From contig NZ_KK211218.1 of assembly GCF_000621165.1 (NCBI RefSeq), positions 303,196 through 367,195 of the forward strand: DNA of 64,000 nt, written 5' to 3'. Below the pieces are notes generated by a model. That model made no database searches, was not told the origin of the DNA, and worked only from the letters and a program-made list of their open reading frames with translations. Source of the stretch: Enterovibrio calviensis DSM 14347 (GTDB lineage: Bacteria > Pseudomonadota > Gammaproteobacteria > Enterobacterales > Vibrionaceae). Position 1 is the stretch's first letter. Every line of letters starts with the position of its first letter. Below are positions 25,368-36,093 of this stretch, piece after piece. The translations under genes were made by a program, and so were the position numbers.

Positions 25368-26560
25368 TGCCTGTAGTTTGGTTATTGCTTTTGCTCTTAG
25401 CAACTCCTCATAGTGCAAGTGCTGATGACTATTGCAAAGATTATCAGCATCAACAGACGTTGATAGACAGTGATCTTAGGCTTTGCTGGTCTTTGATCAA
25501 TGACGATACGTTGCGCGTGAAAGCCATTCACCCCTCAAAGGTATGGATTGGCTTAGGCTTTGGTAAATTGATGAGCAATGCGGATGCGATCATCGGTTAC
25601 GCGCACACTAAAGATGTGAAAGACAGTCAGTTAACGGGAAGGCTATTGTCATCAGTCAAGACAGACGCGGAACAAAACATTAAGCGCGCGCAAATTGACG
25701 TAAATGAAAACATGACAGTGTTGGTGTTTGAACGTGCATTAAATACGTCAGATGAGTCTGACGTTGCCATAGACCCGAATGCTGATATTGATATCATTTG
25801 GGCGATAGGGGATGGAGATAGGTTCAGCTTTCATGGTGAATACGGGGCACAGAAACTCAATTTTTCTACAGGAACGCAATACACTCGTGATATTCCATTA
25901 CTGCTGCTTGTTCATGCGTGTTTGATGGTACTGGCGTGGGCTGTGATGTCACCGGTCATTATTACGATTACACGCTATTTTAAAGTGACTCCAGGCCAAG
26001 CATTTCCCAAGAAGTTAGATAATAAATTTTGGTGGATAACACATTGGCTTGGTCACAGTGTGGTCATCGCTATTTCTCTTATCGCCTTTTTGTTTAGTCT
26101 CATTAGTTTGAATGGTTTAGATACATCAACCATTCATACGAAAATTGGGCTGGTGGCCATTTGTCTTTCCTTGATACAAGCCTGTTATGGCTGGGCGAGA
26201 GGCACAAAAGGTGGGCCTGTTGACGATAATGGGAACCCCGTTCCGAGCAATAAAGTATTTGGTGACCATTATAATATGACCATCTACCGGCGCGTGTTCG
26301 AATGGGTACATAAATCATTGGGTTACATCTTATTGGCGGCCAGCCATGTGGCGATTTATAGCGGATTTTTCTTGTTTGAGCTTGGAGCTTGGGCATATGT
26401 CGCGATGCTTGTTTCTGAACTGGTTATGTTCGCCTTCTACCTGTTCTTCAGCCTTCAGCATCGCTGGATTGATACCTATCACGCGATTTGGGGGTTTAGT
26501 CGACGTCACCCGGGGAACAAGTACAGTAAAAGCCCGTATAAGGATATCGATCACAAATAG
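25367..26560 (+). CDS. DOMON domain-cytochrome b561 fusion
   Basis: This 397-aa protein has a signal peptide (residues 1-19), a periplasmic DOMON domain (about 20-170) and a multi-helix cytochrome b561 domain (about 175-370). In DOMON, M69 (GKLMSNADAIIGY) and H156 (RFSFHGEYG) sit where cytochrome domains of cellobiose dehydrogenase carry their Met/His haem b ligands. H183, H226/H230, H257 and H315/H327 are placed for transmembrane haems. The architecture is known mainly from eukaryotic redox proteins that move electrons across membranes. The start overlaps the cytochrome c stop (TAATG). It is the last gene of the transport operon. Haem ligation is inferred from position. Confidence 0.82.
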   Translation: MPVVWLLLLLLATPHSASADDYCKDYQHQQTLIDSDLRLCWSLINDDTLRVKAIHPSKVWIGLGFGKLMSNADAIIGYAHTKDVKDSQLTGRLLSSVKTDAEQNIKRAQIDVNENMTVLVFERALNTSDESDVAIDPNADIDIIWAIGDGDRFSFHGEYGAQKLNFSTGTQYTRDIPLLLLVHACLMVLAWAVMSPVIITITRYFKVTPGQAFPKKLDNKFWWITHWLGHSVVIAISLIAFLFSLISLNGLDTSTIHTKIGLVAICLSLIQACYGWARGTKGGPVDDNGNPVPSNKVFGDHYNMTIYRRVFEWVHKSLGYILLAASHVAIYSGFFLFELGAWAYVAMLVSELVMFAFYLFFSLQHRWIDTYHAIWGFSRRHPGNKYSKSPYKDIDHK

Positions 26561-26644
26561 CTATGCACCCAAGCAAACTGAAGAGGTAGGATTCAGCGAG
26601 CTTCTTCAGATCGTTTGTGTACACAGGTCGTTCGGGTATACGGG

Positions 26645-27388
26645 TTAACCAAAACCATTTCTGTTTTTCATGGCAATTAATGTCGTGTCATAAACGCTAT
26701 TGAGATGGTTAATCATCATCTCTTCTGCCCTGTCAGGATCTCTATTTTCAAGCGCGCGAAAGATCATCATGTGTTCTCGATAGCTTTTTTCGATGCTGCC
26801 TTCCACCGACAGAACAACCCGCCTGAACTGAAGTCCATATGAGTAGAGTTCTTGAACATACTTGTTCAGGAGCTCATTAGGGACGCACTCTGCGATAATT
26901 CGATGGAATTGTTTGTCTGACAGTTGGAAATGTACTGGCTGGTCGAAGAGCTTCTCTTGCTGCTCTAGAAGGACGCGAAGTGCTTTTATTCCGCTAGCAT
27001 CGATGTTCAGTGTCGCTTTTCTAACAACGGCGCGCTCAATGATTTTTCGCGTTTCAAAGACGGTATCAATATTGTAATTATTTACTTCTAAATCAGAAAG
27101 GCTAGGGAGAAGACTCTGGCAAGTTTGAAGTAACTCAGGGCTTCGGTTGATCGTTGTCTTTGCACCGTGGGAAATATTAAGCAGGCCAAATTCAGAAATG
27201 ACCCCCAATGAACCTCGGACTGTTTCTCTACTAACGCTAAACGTATTGGCTAGCTCTCTTTCACTGGGTAACACATCGCCATCCCTCAGCAGCCCCGTAA
27301 AGATCATCTCTAATATTTTTTCTGCGAGCACTTCCTTTTTTGTTTTGTTTTTCAGTACGTTCTCATCACCAAATAATGGTATCGGCAT
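26645..27388 (-). CDS. GntR-family regulator, FadR subfamily
   Basis: This 247-aa regulator has an N-terminal winged helix (about 14-80, DVLPSERELANTFSVSRETVRGSL) and an all-helical FCD effector domain with the metal/ligand pattern D/H in FETRKIIERAVV, FHRIIAECVPN and EHMMIFRALENRDPDRAEEMM. FCD regulators typically sense sugar acids or other small carboxylates, which fits the neighbouring operons. It is convergent with the DOMON-b561 gene. Upstream lies a perfect TGGTAT-N7-ATACCA palindrome that recurs before both catabolic operons, so it is the probable local regulator, acting also on itself. Confidence 0.88.
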   Translation of the reverse strand: MPIPLFGDENVLKNKTKKEVLAEKILEMIFTGLLRDGDVLPSERELANTFSVSRETVRGSLGVISEFGLLNISHGAKTTINRSPELLQTCQSLLPSLSDLEVNNYNIDTVFETRKIIERAVVRKATLNIDASGIKALRVLLEQQEKLFDQPVHFQLSDKQFHRIIAECVPNELLNKYVQELYSYGLQFRRVVLSVEGSIEKSYREHMMIFRALENRDPDRAEEMMINHLNSVYDTTLIAMKNRNGFG

Positions 27389-27447
27389 AGGGAAATATCC
27401 TCTATAAATGGTAGCCCTAGCGTAAGGTTGGAATTATATCCTTTCAG

Positions 27448-27466
27448 TGGTATCTAAACCATACCA
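27448..27466. promoter_or_regulatory. GntR operator candidate C (autoregulation)
   Basis: TGGTAT (27448-27453), CTAAACC, ATACCA (27461-27466): a perfect 6+6 palindrome of 19 bp, 60 bp before the GntR gene start. It is the best of the three related sites. Confidence 0.65.
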
Positions 27467-27575
27467 GATCAGTGCAGAGGATGAAACGAGACCACTGTTT
27501 TCTCGTTAATAGTTGTCATTGAGAAAGGGAAAGTCAGTAAGAAACGTCATTGATGTGGTTGTTGATGAAAATAAC

Positions 27576-27601
27576 CAAAAAAGAGGGGTCAAGCCCCTCT
27601 T
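27576..27601 (-). terminator. Intrinsic terminator, reverse strand
   Basis: AAGAGGGG (27581-27588) pairs with CCCCTCTT (27594-27601). A-rich sequence at 27577-27582 gives a T-tract in the leftward direction. It would terminate leftward transcripts from the deacetylase gene or from the structured element in between. Confidence 0.75.
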
Positions 27602-27614
27602 GAATTTAGTTGAT

Positions 27615-27689
27615 GCTCTGATCTCCATCAAAAAGGGACAACACCGAGCATGGCGTCAGTAAACTCGGCCGAAGGGAGACCCTCAGAGC
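27615..27689. other. Candidate structured RNA element, unassigned
   Basis: GCTCTGA (27615-27621) pairs with TCAGAGC (27683-27689). The next five bases TCTCC (27622-27626) pair with GGAGA (27675-27679) leaving a CCC bulge. CCGAG (27644-27648) pairs with CTCGG (27664-27668) inside. This gives a 12-bp bulged helix plus an apical hairpin with a conserved-looking purine-rich internal loop. It lies between the deacetylase stop and a leftward terminator, so a 3'-UTR element or small RNA on the reverse strand is possible. It matches no riboswitch class I know. Confidence 0.35.
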
Positions 27690-27794
27690 GTTAAATTCCC
27701 GTGAAATAGAATGACTATTCCTACAAGAATTTGCCTTGAATTGAACACTCTGATGGCCTCTGAAACCGAGAATCTTCAGCTTACTTAGGTATAT

Positions 27795-29153
27795 TTACTT
27801 AGGGGAACAAGCATCGAGCAGTGACCATGGGGAGTTTTCATATAATCCAGGGATCTGCTGCATTGTCCACCAAGCGGCTTGGTATTGCTTACCCATATAT
27901 GTGACGCCGTCACCTTTCTGATAAGCTTTATGGGCATCCCACTCTGAAGTAGCGCATAGAGTGAGGGGTTCAGGTTCTTCCATCCAATCAACTAGCTGTT
28001 TATGGCTAACAAATCTTACGGCTGGTTTGGACAAGGCATAGGCTGTAAATTCTTCAAGAACACGTCGCCTTGATTCGACAGTAGACTCTGGCATGCCAAA
28101 GTGTTCAGCACCGTTCTGATATCCGTAAAACCCTGAATGTAAACCGAGTACTAATGGCGATTTGTTTCCACTTAATCTCAGGTCGAGGTTATATTTGTAT
28201 ATCGCTAACACATCATGTTCATTCAAGCCGGCAGCTCCCCATGCTGGCTCAAAGTATAAATTCCAATCGAAATTATCCCCTTTGCCTGATACCGCATCAA
28301 ACCACGGAACACGTGATGAGATTTTGTCTCGCAATGAATAAGCTAATCCATAGCGATCCATTTCACTGTCGGGCGGCACAATTAAGGTATGTAGTGGGAT
28401 TTCCCAAAGGTTGGGGTAGGTTGAGAGCGGGGGCTTCCAACCACCATTCACACCAATATCATGTTCTGGGCTGCCATTATGCAGGGTATGGGGCCAGAAA
28501 TTGTTGGTGCCGTCGTGTTCTGGTGTGTTTCCAGCCGGCAGGCTCACATCGTATTGAATGTTATTGGCAGAAAGCGCAGCAAACGTATTGTCGTTATAGG
28601 TTAGAAAGGGTGCGCGATAACCATTGACGTTTGCGATGCCTACACCACCTTGTGCTTCAGGCATCATCAATAACTCATTACATAATGCGATTTCCTGTTG
28701 CCATTGATCCGCTGTCATCCAGCTATCCAATGGATTCCAGTTAACCTTATCATCTGGGTGCGTTTCGGTGTGATTACCAATGTCATGACCTTCCGCATTT
28801 GCCTGTCGCCATTTTTGCAGGATTTCTTCATTCCCTCTCGCTGGCCCACAGTGCATGAAGAAACTTGCTTTCAGTGACGCATTAGCAAAGGAATCTGCAC
28901 CGTCTGGGTTTTTGTTTTTTTTGAGCAATTGAAGAACCCAAGACAGGCCATCTTCATCGAGGTTGTCATCAAAGCCTAGACTGACAAGCATCGGTGTTAC
29001 ATGAACAGGAATGGGGGAGTGTTGCTGTGGAGCCACGCTTATTTCTCCAGAGTAGGAAGGTAGTGAGAGGAGCAATATAGATGGCGTGATAATGGCATTT
29101 TTCCAAAACGATTGTGTCAGGCGATGCCCTTTCTGCCGTAGAAATGTATTCAT
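27795..29153 (-). CDS. Polysaccharide deacetylase with C-terminal chitin-binding-like module, exported
   Basis: This 452-aa protein has a signal peptide within the first about 36 residues, a NodB-fold domain and a C-terminal module. Catalytic motif 1 is GFDDN (D62, D63), motif 2 is the metal site GNHTETH (H128, H132) and motif 3 is YRAPF. The tail (about 400-452, EWDAHKAYQKGDGVTYMGKQYQA with ASW-like WW) resembles CBM5/12 chitin-binding modules. It probably removes N-acetyl groups from chitin or a related polysaccharide outside the cytoplasm. It differs from the vibrio chitin-oligosaccharide deacetylases with TFDDGP. AAGG precedes the ATG. It is monocistronic with a terminator. Confidence 0.85.
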   Translation of the reverse strand: MNTFLRQKGHRLTQSFWKNAIITPSILLLSLPSYSGEISVAPQQHSPIPVHVTPMLVSLGFDDNLDEDGLSWVLQLLKKNKNPDGADSFANASLKASFFMHCGPARGNEEILQKWRQANAEGHDIGNHTETHPDDKVNWNPLDSWMTADQWQQEIALCNELLMMPEAQGGVGIANVNGYRAPFLTYNDNTFAALSANNIQYDVSLPAGNTPEHDGTNNFWPHTLHNGSPEHDIGVNGGWKPPLSTYPNLWEIPLHTLIVPPDSEMDRYGLAYSLRDKISSRVPWFDAVSGKGDNFDWNLYFEPAWGAAGLNEHDVLAIYKYNLDLRLSGNKSPLVLGLHSGFYGYQNGAEHFGMPESTVESRRRVLEEFTAYALSKPAVRFVSHKQLVDWMEEPEPLTLCATSEWDAHKAYQKGDGVTYMGKQYQAAWWTMQQIPGLYENSPWSLLDACSPK

Positions 29154-29429
29154 TTTATTACCTTAAAAGTATTACAACGATTACGTGCTAGAACGGCGCA
29201 CTTTTACAAACTAGATGTTTTGGATGCAAATAAGGCGGGTATGCGCCAAGTTGATAGAAATTTTTGGACGCTAAATTGAAAACTCAATGTTTGTTACATT
29301 TTCCGAATGAAGCGGATTTGGTGTAGGTCTCGTTAGTGGCTTGTTCTTGATTGGCAATCTGAACCTTACTGGCGTATTTCCCATCACCTAACCCATCGCG
29401 CTGGGTTTCTTAATTCGAGAAAACGATAA

Positions 29430-30623
<1,194 letters not shown>

Positions 30624-30642
30624 GCATTGGGGTAATTGAGAA

Positions 30643-33030
30643 ATGAAATTCAGTGAATCCTGGCTTCGCGAGTGGGTAAGTCCTGCTGTAAATAGCGAAG
30701 AACTGGCACACCAAATCACGATGGCTGGTCTAGAAGTAGACGACGTTGAGGCTGTCGCTGGCGAATTTACCGGCGTTGTTGTTGGTGAAGTTGTTGAGTG
30801 TGGTCAACACCCTGATGCAGACAAATTGCGTGTAACGAAAGTGAATGTGGGTGGCGAAGAGCTACTGGACATCGTTTGTGGTGCATCAAACTGTCGTCTT
30901 GGTATCAAAGTTGCGGTTGCTACTGTTGGTGCGGTTCTGCCTGGTGATTTTAAAATCAAGAAGGCGAAACTACGTGGCCAACCTTCTCACGGCATGCTGT
31001 GTTCGTTTACCGAACTAGGTATTAACGTAGAATCAGACGGCATCATGGAACTACCTGCAGACGCAGTTCTGGGTACTGACTTCCGTGAGTTCTTGTCGCT
31101 AAACGACGTCACCATTGACGTTGATCTTACCGCAAACCGTGCTGACTGTTTGAGCCTGAAAGGCATGGCACGTGAAGTCGGTGTATTGAACCGTGCTGAA
31201 GTGTGCGAGCCTGCGTTTGAAAACGTTGCTCCGTCAATCGACGACAAAATCTCTGTTGCTATCGAAGCACCTGTAGCGTGTCCACGTTACTTGGGTCGTG
31301 TTGTTCGCAATGTGAACGTTAAAGCTGCGTCTCCGCTTTGGATGCAAGAAAAACTGCGTCGCAGTGGTATTCGTTCTATTGACCCAATCGTCGACATCAC
31401 TAACTACGTGATGCTGGAACAAGGTCAACCAATGCACGCATTTGATCTGGCTAAGATTGAAGGTGGCATTGTTGCGCGCATGGCGAAACAAGGTGAGAAA
31501 CTGGTTCTTCTTGACGGTAACGAAGCTGAACTGAATGACAACACACTGGTTATTGCTGACCACACTAAAGCGCTAGCGATTGCGGGTATCTTTGGTGGCG
31601 AGTTCTCAGGCGTAACAACAGAAACAACTGACGTATTGCTAGAAGCTGCATTCTTTGCACCTGACGCAATTCGTGGCCGTGCTCGTAGCTATGGTTTGCA
31701 TACTGATTCTTCACACCGTTTCGAACGTGGTGTTGATTCAAATCTTCAGTACCATGCTATGGAACGCGCAACTCAACTACTGATTGAGATCTGTAGTGGT
31801 GAAGCGGGTGAAATCGTTGGTCAAGAGTCTGAAGAGAACCTGCCAAAAGCGAAAACAATCGCATTACGTCGTACTAAGCTGGATCGCCTTTTAGGTCACG
31901 CTATCTCTTCTGATGATGTTGTTGAAATTCTGACGCGTCTTGGTTGTGAAGTCGAAACCACAGAAGCGGGCTGGACAGCGAAAGCACCTTCATGGCGTTT
32001 TGATATGGCCATCGAAGAAGATTTGGTAGAAGAAGTAGGTCGTATCTTTGGTTACGACAACATTCCAAACCAAGCGCCTCAAGCTCATCTGACCATGAAC
32101 GAGTACAAAGAAGCTAATCAGCCTCTTAAACGTGTTCGTGATCTGCTGGTTGACCGTGGCTACCACGAAGCCATCACGTACAGCTTTGTTGAGCCAGCTC
32201 AGCAAGCGCTTATCGTGCCAGGCGTTGAGCCACTGATTCTGCCGCACCCAATCTCTGCTGATATGTCAGCAATGCGCTTGAGCTTGTGGACAGGTCTGCT
32301 TAACACGGTTGTTTACAACCAAAAACGTCAGCAACCACGCGTTCGTTTGTTCGAAGCGGGTCTGCGTTTTATTCCTGAAGCATCTGCCGAAAATGGCATG
32401 CGTCAAGAAATGATGTTAGCAGGTGTGATTGCTGGTGCTCGTTCAGAAGAGCATTGGGATATCGCTACCAACACGGTTGACTTCTTTGACTTGAAAGGTG
32501 ATTTGGAAGCGGTTCTTGAACTGACTGCCAATGAACTGGCTTATAGCTTTAAGGCTTCTAAGCACCCAGCACTGCACCCAGGGCAGAGCGCGGCTATCGA
32601 AGTAGACGGCAAGATCATTGGTCACATCGGTACAGTGCACCCAGAACTAGAGCGCAAGTTTGGCCTGAACGGTCGCACCATTGTGTTTGAAATCGAGTGG
32701 GCTGCTATCAATCAACGTGTGATCCCTGAAGCGGTTGCTATTTCGAAGTTCCCTGCGAACCGTCGCGATATCGCGGTGATTGTTGCTGATGACGTAGAAT
32801 CAGAAGCGGTTGTTCGTGCTTGTTTGAAAACAGACAACACGCTAATCACCGGTTCTAAATTGTTCGACCTTTACAAAGGTAAGGGTGTTGAAGAAGGTAA
32901 GAAGAGCCTAGCAATTGCTCTGACCCTGCAATCAACAGAACGTACTTTAGAAGAAAGTGATATTTCTGAGGCAGTTGCAGCTGTCATTGCTACACTTGGC
33001 GAGCAATTTGGCGCACATCTTCGCGATTAA
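30643..33030 (+). CDS. pheT: Phenylalanine--tRNA ligase beta subunit
   Basis: This 795-aa subunit carries the editing (B3/B4) and tRNA-binding domains. The EMAP-like OB fold is at about 40-150 ([34 protein letters not shown] segment), B3/B4 about 210-380 with [25 protein letters not shown], the B5 domain about 400-475, a pseudo-catalytic class II domain and the C-terminal FDX-ACB domain ([18 protein letters not shown]). Full length as in enterics. It ends at a strong terminator, so ihfA is not simply co-transcribed as in E. coli. Confidence 0.97.
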   Translation: MKFSESWLREWVSPAVNSEELAHQITMAGLEVDDVEAVAGEFTGVVVGEVVECGQHPDADKLRVTKVNVGGEELLDIVCGASNCRLGIKVAVATVGAVLPGDFKIKKAKLRGQPSHGMLCSFTELGINVESDGIMELPADAVLGTDFREFLSLNDVTIDVDLTANRADCLSLKGMAREVGVLNRAEVCEPAFENVAPSIDDKISVAIEAPVACPRYLGRVVRNVNVKAASPLWMQEKLRRSGIRSIDPIVDITNYVMLEQGQPMHAFDLAKIEGGIVARMAKQGEKLVLLDGNEAELNDNTLVIADHTKALAIAGIFGGEFSGVTTETTDVLLEAAFFAPDAIRGRARSYGLHTDSSHRFERGVDSNLQYHAMERATQLLIEICSGEAGEIVGQESEENLPKAKTIALRRTKLDRLLGHAISSDDVVEILTRLGCEVETTEAGWTAKAPSWRFDMAIEEDLVEEVGRIFGYDNIPNQAPQAHLTMNEYKEANQPLKRVRDLLVDRGYHEAITYSFVEPAQQALIVPGVEPLILPHPISADMSAMRLSLWTGLLNTVVYNQKRQQPRVRLFEAGLRFIPEASAENGMRQEMMLAGVIAGARSEEHWDIATNTVDFFDLKGDLEAVLELTANELAYSFKASKHPALHPGQSAAIEVDGKIIGHIGTVHPELERKFGLNGRTIVFEIEWAAINQRVIPEAVAISKFPANRRDIAVIVADDVESEAVVRACLKTDNTLITGSKLFDLYKGKGVEEGKKSLAIALTLQSTERTLEESDISEAVAAVIATLGEQFGAHLRD

Positions 33031-33046
33031 TGCCAAAATCATCAAT

Positions 33047-33075
33047 AAAAAGCAGCCCTCGGGCTGCTTTTTTTT
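33047..33075 (+). terminator. Intrinsic terminator after pheT
   Basis: AGCAGCCC (33051-33058) pairs with GGGCTGCT (33061-33068) around TC, flanked by A-run and an 8-base T-run (33068-33075). The remaining gap to ihfA (33076-33441) is AT-rich and presumably holds the ihfA promoter; no further element is clear. Confidence 0.93.
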
Positions 33076-33441
33076 ATGTCCAAAAGTTCTAACACGTATC
33101 GTTTTGATAAACCTATGTTTTATCGAACCATATATAAATGATGGTTTGCAACGGATTAAAAAATGAATAAAAACATCATCTAAACGAATATTTGTGAAGT
33201 CTGTGTCTCATTTTTTATGCATGACTCAAGAATGAAATCCTCATAAACAGAGCACTGTTCTAAATAATGATATGGAAAAAAGTTGGCGCAAATCAGCCAG
33301 TTGGCTTACACTATTCGTAAGTTACTGATGCGGAATATGCTGCCCGACATAGGAGCAAGTGAATATTTCCAATGCAGTGCAATTGGTAGTGTAGATACAG
33401 AGTATCTCATTTATGTTTAACATTTCTTGAGGGAATGACCT

Positions 33442-33738
33442 ATGGCGCTCACTAAGGCCGATTTGGCTGAGAACCTGTTTGAAAATGTCGGGATGAGCAA
33501 GCGGGACGCCAAGGACACCGTTGAAGCCTTTTTCGAAGAAGTTCGAAAAGCTCTCGAAGGTGGCGAGCAAGTCAAGCTGTCTGGTTTTGGTAATTTTGAT
33601 CTTCGCGAGAAGAATGAACGACCAGGCCGAAACCCAAAAACGGGTGAAGATATTCCAATCACTGCTCGTAGAGTCGTGACATTTAGACCAGGACAGAAAC
33701 TGAAAGCACGCGTAGAAAACGCTAAAATCGACAAGTAA
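33442..33738 (+). CDS. ihfA: Integration host factor subunit alpha
   Basis: This 98-aa DNA-bending HU/IHF-family protein, [25 protein letters not shown]..., has the arm [24 protein letters not shown] containing the intercalating Pro. Full length, nearly identical in pattern to enteric IhfA. GAGGGA lies before the ATG. It pairs with IhfB encoded elsewhere. It is separated from pheT by a terminator and 411 bp, so its own promoter is likely. Confidence 0.97.
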   Translation: MALTKADLAENLFENVGMSKRDAKDTVEAFFEEVRKALEGGEQVKLSGFGNFDLREKNERPGRNPKTGEDIPITARRVVTFRPGQKLKARVENAKIDK

Positions 33739-33824
33739 TCGTCGACGAGGACTTCTTGAGTTGCCGTCTGTTTCTTAGACTTAGCCTCGTTAAATTCTCG
33801 CTCTCAGTGGTAAACCTGATATGA

Positions 33825-33851
33825 AACCGTAGCTTTTAGCTGCGGTTTTTT
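33825..33851 (+). terminator. Intrinsic terminator after ihfA
   Basis: AACCGTAGC (33825-33833) pairs with GCTGCGGTT (33839-33847) with one G-T pair, followed by a T-run to 33851. Confidence 0.88.
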
Positions 33852-33981
33852 ATTGCTTGAAAATCGTACGTATCCCTTTCAATCTCTCAAATCTGGCGTC
33901 ATTCCATGACGTAAACATGAATCCTGCGATCGTTTGGGTATAGTGAGTGCTGAGATACAAAAATAAAATAATTAGGGACGT

Positions 33982-35043
33982 ATGAAAATGGACACTTACC
34001 TCTCTGAGGGCTTTCTACAGCACACCTTATTTCCGCCTGAAACTTTCGTACCGCAAACATTTCAGCTCGCCAACGGTACTGATGTTATTCATCATTCTAT
34101 CGGGGTTTTAGAGGTTATCCCGCCAAAGGCCGAACTCGCTATTGTACTTTCTTCGGGTGTACACGGTGATGAAACAGCGCCTATTGAACTGGTTAATGAG
34201 CTAGTCAGTGAAATTCTCAGTGAGCAGTGGGTACCGACCGCGCGTATTCTGTTTATTATTGCCCATCCTGATGCTATTCATGCGCACACTCGCTTTATTG
34301 AAGAGAACCTCAACCGTCTATTTGCGGATACAAACCCTGAACGCAACAAAGAGTGCTTGTTGGCAAATCGCCTGCAGCACCATGTGGACGCTTTCTTTGG
34401 ATCTTGTGAAGAGGGCTCAGACAAATGGCATTTCGATCTTCATAGCGCCATTCGTGACTCTAAGCACTATATGTTTGCCGTTGTACCTGCTTCGACGAAG
34501 GCGACTGATGTTCGTCCTTTGATTCATTTCCTAAGAGCCGCAGACATGGATGCCATGTTGCTCAGTCTCACGCCGTCCTCAACCTTTAGTTGGTGGAGTG
34601 CAGAGCGCTTTGGCGCACTTACTGCGACGTTTGAAATGGGACGAGTGGCACCTCTGTATCAAAATAATATGGATGAGTTCGCCGCACTCAAGCATGCGCT
34701 AATAGCGAGCCTGACGGGGAGTGTATTTCCCTCGAATCAGAAAAAACCGGCGCTAGAGATTTACAAAGTCACGCGCACTATCACCAAAACCGATGAAGCT
34801 TTCTCGCTGGCATTTAGCAACGATGCCGCTAACTTTACTTTCTTTAAAGAAGGCGAGCCCCTCGCGAAAGAAAATGGCACTGAATATGTCGCCATAGAAG
34901 GGGGCGAAGCGGCGGTGTTTCCGAATGCCAATGTGGCAATTGGCCAACGCGCATGTTTGCTGGTTCAACCATTCTCGCCGGATGAATCTCAGCCGCTTTT
35001 TGTGAATGTGAATAATGAGCCGGGACCTTATGCAATCAGTTAG
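33982..35043 (+). CDS. astE: Succinylglutamate desuccinylase / aspartoacylase family (AstE-like)
   Basis: This 353-aa zinc amidohydrolase has ligands and catalytic residues in SSGVHGDETAP (His, Glu), NLNRLF and WHFDLHSAIR (His). In the AST pathway AstE cleaves N-succinylglutamate to succinate and glutamate, the last step of arginine degradation. Length and motifs match AstE well. It stands alone between ihfA and btuC, not with astCADB, as is common in vibrios. AGGGACG before the ATG. A related N-acyl amino-acid substrate cannot be excluded. Confidence 0.87.
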   Translation: MKMDTYLSEGFLQHTLFPPETFVPQTFQLANGTDVIHHSIGVLEVIPPKAELAIVLSSGVHGDETAPIELVNELVSEILSEQWVPTARILFIIAHPDAIHAHTRFIEENLNRLFADTNPERNKECLLANRLQHHVDAFFGSCEEGSDKWHFDLHSAIRDSKHYMFAVVPASTKATDVRPLIHFLRAADMDAMLLSLTPSSTFSWWSAERFGALTATFEMGRVAPLYQNNMDEFAALKHALIASLTGSVFPSNQKKPALEIYKVTRTITKTDEAFSLAFSNDAANFTFFKEGEPLAKENGTEYVAIEGGEAAVFPNANVAIGQRACLLVQPFSPDESQPLFVNVNNEPGPYAIS

Positions 35044-35106
35044 CGCTTTTCATTTTTCGACGTTCTCTGTATGGTTGGCGGCTAATGATGTTTAAGCCTT
35101 AAAACC

Positions 35107-36093
35107 ATGCATTTACTTCAACTCGTTGAGCGACACACTCGCCGCTGGCACATCGCGCTTCTTACTGCTTTCGTGCTTCTTATCGCGTGTGCACTTCTCT
35201 CATTGTCGGCAGGTGAAATCTGGATTTTCCCATTTCATACTGAGTCTGCGTTAGCGCAGCAATTGTTGATCGAACTCCGTGTTCCTCGGGTCATTGCCGC
35301 TATCTTGATTGGCGCTTCATTGGCCGTTTCTGGCGCTGTGCTGCAGGTGTTACTCGGTAACCCACTTGCTGAACCCGGTGTGCTAGGGATTTCTGGTGGG
35401 GCGAGCCTAGCGCTTGTGCTCGTGATGTTCTTCTTTCCCGCCATGGCTAGCCAATATGGCTTAATGTCCGCGGCGATGTTGGGCGCACTCGCGTTTACCG
35501 GCATATTGGTGTGGTTGGCGCGAAAACGCTCCATGTCGACAGCACGCCTGCTTTTGATTGGCGTAGCCTTGGGCATATTGTCAGGCGCTATCGTGACATG
35601 GGCCTTTTACTTCAGTTCTGATCTTAACCTTCGACAGCTTTTGTACTGGCTAATGGGGAGTTTGTCCGGTGTGCACTGGGCACAGTTAACCCTTGCGGTC
35701 GTTGTGGTTCCGGCAGTGCTTTGGCTGTGTACGCAAGGGCACAACTTAGATTTGATGATGCTTGGTGAAACACCGGCTAAACAGCTAGGTTTGAACATTC
35801 AAGCATTGCGATGGCAGTTAATTTTGATGGTAAGTATTCTTGTCGGTGCATCGGTAGCCATGGCGGGTGTGATTGGGTTTGTGGGACTTGTTGTTCCACA
35901 TTTCCTAAGGCTATGGCTAGGAACAGAGAACAAATTTTTGTTGCCGTTATCAGCGCTTGCGGGAGCTTCTTTGCTGTTGCTGGCTGACACCATTGGTCGT
36001 ATGGCCATAGCTGAAGCCGAACTGCCAGTCGGGGCAGTGACAACGTCACTTGGTGCGCCGCTCTTTATTTGGATGTTGCTGAGGCGCGTATGA
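35107..36093 (+). CDS. btuC: Vitamin B12 ABC transporter permease
   Basis: This 328-aa FecCD-type permease has about ten helices: [46 protein letters not shown] near the N-terminus and [19 protein letters not shown] in the cytoplasmic coupling region, both BtuC-like. It would carry cobalamin across the inner membrane with BtuD. A BtuF binding protein is not in the window. The stop overlaps the btuD start (ATGA). The placement after ihfA mirrors the ihfA-btuC order of E. coli with astE inserted between. Confidence 0.93.
   Translation: MHLLQLVERHTRRWHIALLTAFVLLIACALLSLSAGEIWIFPFHTESALAQQLLIELRVPRVIAAILIGASLAVSGAVLQVLLGNPLAEPGVLGISGGASLALVLVMFFFPAMASQYGLMSAAMLGALAFTGILVWLARKRSMSTARLLLIGVALGILSGAIVTWAFYFSSDLNLRQLLYWLMGSLSGVHWAQLTLAVVVVPAVLWLCTQGHNLDLMMLGETPAKQLGLNIQALRWQLILMVSILVGASVAMAGVIGFVGLVVPHFLRLWLGTENKFLLPLSALAGASLLLLADTIGRMAIAEAELPVGAVTTSLGAPLFIWMLLRRV

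Noticed and set aside
27605-27700. Known riboswitch (cyclic-di-GMP, glycine, FMN, TPP, SAM or cobalamin)
   Set aside because: None of the conserved core motifs of these classes that I know is present, and no gene follows in a regulated position on the forward strand.
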